From CALDTK01 sp965215215 (GTDB lineage Bacteria > Bacteroidota > Bacteroidia > Chitinophagales > Saprospiraceae), in assembly GCA_965215215.1 (NCBI GenBank), contig CBDCDD010000001.1:1-49044 (forward strand): DNA of 49,044 nt. The letters run 5' to 3'. The notes under the pieces were generated by a model, which saw only the letters and a list, made by a program, of their open reading frames with translations, searched no databases and had not been told where the DNA came from. This document shows positions 47,736 to 49,044 of the stretch, piece by piece. A program made the position numbers and the translations under genes. Positions within the stretch are counted from its first letter, which is position 1. Each line of letters starts with the position of its first letter.

Positions 47736-49044
47736 TCGCTAAAATTCGGACGGGTCGGTCGCTCGCGGGGGCGATTCGGTATAACGAAGTCAAGGTCACC
47801 GCCGGGGAAGCCCGCGCGATCGGGTCGATCAACTCACTCGTGGACGGCCACCGGGAGGGTGCACGCGCGAAGACGAGGGCGCTGGAGGCTCTAGCGGCAC
47901 GGAACAGTAGGACCGAACGGAACACGTACCACGTGATCCTGAGCTTCGCCCAGGGGGACGAGATCGACGACGAGCGCGCGTACGCGATCGCGAAGGACTA
48001 CCTGGCGGGGATCGGGTTCGAGAAGCAGCCCGCGTTCTTGTACCGACACGAGGATACGGTCAACGACCACATTCATATCGTGACGATGAACATCCGCGCG
48101 GATGGTAAGCGGATAAAGGACTCCTTTATAGGGGCAACCAAGAGCGAGAAGACGCGGGAGGCGCTTGAGGTGAAGTACGGTTTGACGGCGGCGCGCAAGG
48201 AGAAACGCGCGGAGAAGCTGACGGTAACCGAGCGCATCGGAAAACGGTCGGGGGAACCGAACGGTCGTGCGCTCGTGAGCGAGATACGGGCGACGGTCGA
48301 GGCCACTTTGGCGGAAGCGAGGCCGACCACGATCGGTGAGTTTAACGCACTGCTGAAGTCGCGGGGGATACGAGCGAAGGAACACGTCGGCGAACACGGC
48401 GACGGGAGCGCATATCGGGGTTACACGTTCGCGCGGCTCGATCCGGACACGGGTAAGGAGATCGGCGCGCGGGTGAAGGCGAGCCGGGTGTTCGAAGCCG
48501 GGTGGGCGTCCGGTCTAGCCGAACGATTCGAGAAGGCGAGTGCCGGGAAGTCGAAATCGTGGAAGAAGGTCGTCGGCAGGGTCGAAGGCGGGTTCGTGGC
48601 GGCGGCTAAAAGCGGTGACGGCCAAGATGACCTCCGGTCGGAGCTCCGGGAGCGTGGGATCGGGACGATCGAGCACCGTAGCGAGGGGGGGCGATTGTAC
48701 GGCGTCCACTACGTCGACGAGCGGACCGGTCACGTATTCAAGGCGTCGGAAGTGGGCCGCAAGTTCGCAGCCCGGGGCTGGGAGCGTATCGATCCGGAGG
48801 TAGCCGCGGCGATGGATCGGGCGGAGATGGGCGAGAAGCTCATGAAGCACTACATGGCGGCACTGAGTGAGGTTAACGGATCGCGCTCGGCGGCGGTACG
48901 CGGGCTTGAGGAGCCGGAGCTGAAGGCGACACTCGTGGAAGGAGGTATTGACCCGAAAGGGGCGCAGCTCGCGGCGGCCGACTTCGTTGCCGCACAACGC
49001 AAAGGGTACGACCGACTCGTCGCGTCCGAGACCATTGTCGCGAA
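47732..49044 (+). CDS. Relaxase (MobB/MOBP-like), continues past the window end
   Basis: The relaxase nicks oriT, attaches to the DNA and pilots it through the channel. The GTG-initiated protein has a likely nucleophile Tyr17 in LAGAIRYNEVK, motif His67 in TYHVILSF, and the metal motif HEDTVNDHIHIV (His106, His113, His115). A basic region and a linker (VEGGFVAAAKSG) follow. The frame is open to the last base with 437 full codons. If the molecule is circular it would gain one Lys codon and stop at bases 2-4, giving 438 residues and a GTGA overlap with the base-1 gene. It lacks the PRL tail seen on neighbours. Confidence 0.92.
   Translation, partial: MIAKIRTGRSLAGAIRYNEVKVTAGEARAIGSINSLVDGHREGARAKTRALEALAARNSRTERNTYHVILSFAQGDEIDDERAYAIAKDYLAGIGFEKQPAFLYRHEDTVNDHIHIVTMNIRADGKRIKDSFIGATKSEKTREALEVKYGLTAARKEKRAEKLTVTERIGKRSGEPNGRALVSEIRATVEATLAEARPTTIGEFNALLKSRGIRAKEHVGEHGDGSAYRGYTFARLDPDTGKEIGARVKASRVFEAGWASGLAERFEKASAGKSKSWKKVVGRVEGGFVAAAKSGDGQDDLRSELRERGIGTIEHRSEGGRLYGVHYVDERTGHVFKASEVGRKFAARGWERIDPEVAAAMDRAEMGEKLMKHYMAALSEVNGSRSAAVRGLEEPELKATLVEGGIDPKGAQLAAADFVAAQRKGYDRLVASETIVA

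Noticed and set aside
1..49044. tRNA or rRNA genes
   Set aside because: No cloverleaf-like or ribosomal RNA sequence was seen on either strand; none is expected on such a plasmid.

Overview
The window looks like a complete conjugative plasmid of a GC-rich member of the Bacteroidota in the broad sense (Rhodothermia- or Saprospiria-like; I cannot narrow it further). Three things point there. The transfer genes are of the Bacteroides conjugative-transposon type (TraE/DUF4134, TraF/DUF4133, TraG, TraJ, TraK, TraM, TraN/DUF4138, DUF3408). Several promoters carry a TAnnTTTG -7 box. Most genes lack a recognisable Shine-Dalgarno sequence. The ends also fit together: the relaxase frame that runs off base 49044 would read AAG and then TGA across bases 1-4, giving the same GTGA stop/start overlap with the base-1 gene that joins the relaxase to the gene before it. 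This argues for a circle of about 49 kb, though I could not test it.

Layout. (1) 46.7-49.0 kb and 0-6 kb: mobilisation. An inverted-repeat-rich oriT candidate is followed by a MobC-like relaxosome protein, the relaxase, an unknown coupled gene, the VirD4-type coupling protein, an XRE-like regulator, an M23 peptidoglycan hydrolase, a DUF3945-like protein and a toprim/primase-like protein. (2) 6.0-8.5 kb: a cassette between two direct copies of a short motif, holding a DprA-like SLOG protein, a ComF-like phosphoribosyltransferase, a small membrane protein and a second SLOG (DUF2493-like) protein. (3) 8.6-16.3 kb: mostly unrecognised small genes in tight operons, a protein made of two HTH repeats, a radC gene with an in-frame stop, and a large DUF3945-like protein. 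(4) 16.3-19.0 kb: decayed DNA with a dead recombinase copy. (5) 19.0-25.0 kb: a cargo/defence island with a tyrosine recombinase and a dif-like dyad at its start codon, an MmeI-like type IIL restriction-modification enzyme, and an AbiE toxin/antitoxin pair arranged tail-to-tail. (6) 25.2-31.7 kb: control and replication, with an XRE regulator and its operators, a truncated Rep_3-like gene between inverted repeats, ArdC, ten 18-bp iterons, a small XRE gene and the RepA-like initiator. (7) 31.7-46.3 kb: one long minus-strand transfer operon from parA down to traN and a lipoprotein. (8) 46.3-47.2 kb: a 14-unit, 16-bp tandem array beside parA (candidate centromere), then oriT.

How it works together: RepA with the iterons copies the plasmid, ParA with the 16-bp array (perhaps with the DUF3408 protein) would segregate it, and the recombinase could resolve dimers. 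The relaxosome, coupling protein and Tra channel move it. ArdC, the DNA-handling proteins and possibly the DprA/PRTase cassette would help it establish in a recipient, while MmeI and AbiE serve defence or maintenance. The most interesting signals are a similar C-terminal tail of the form [RK]xPRLxx on several otherwise unrelated DNA-handling proteins, the SLOG/PRTase cassette, and the convergent AbiE pair with two palindromic operators.
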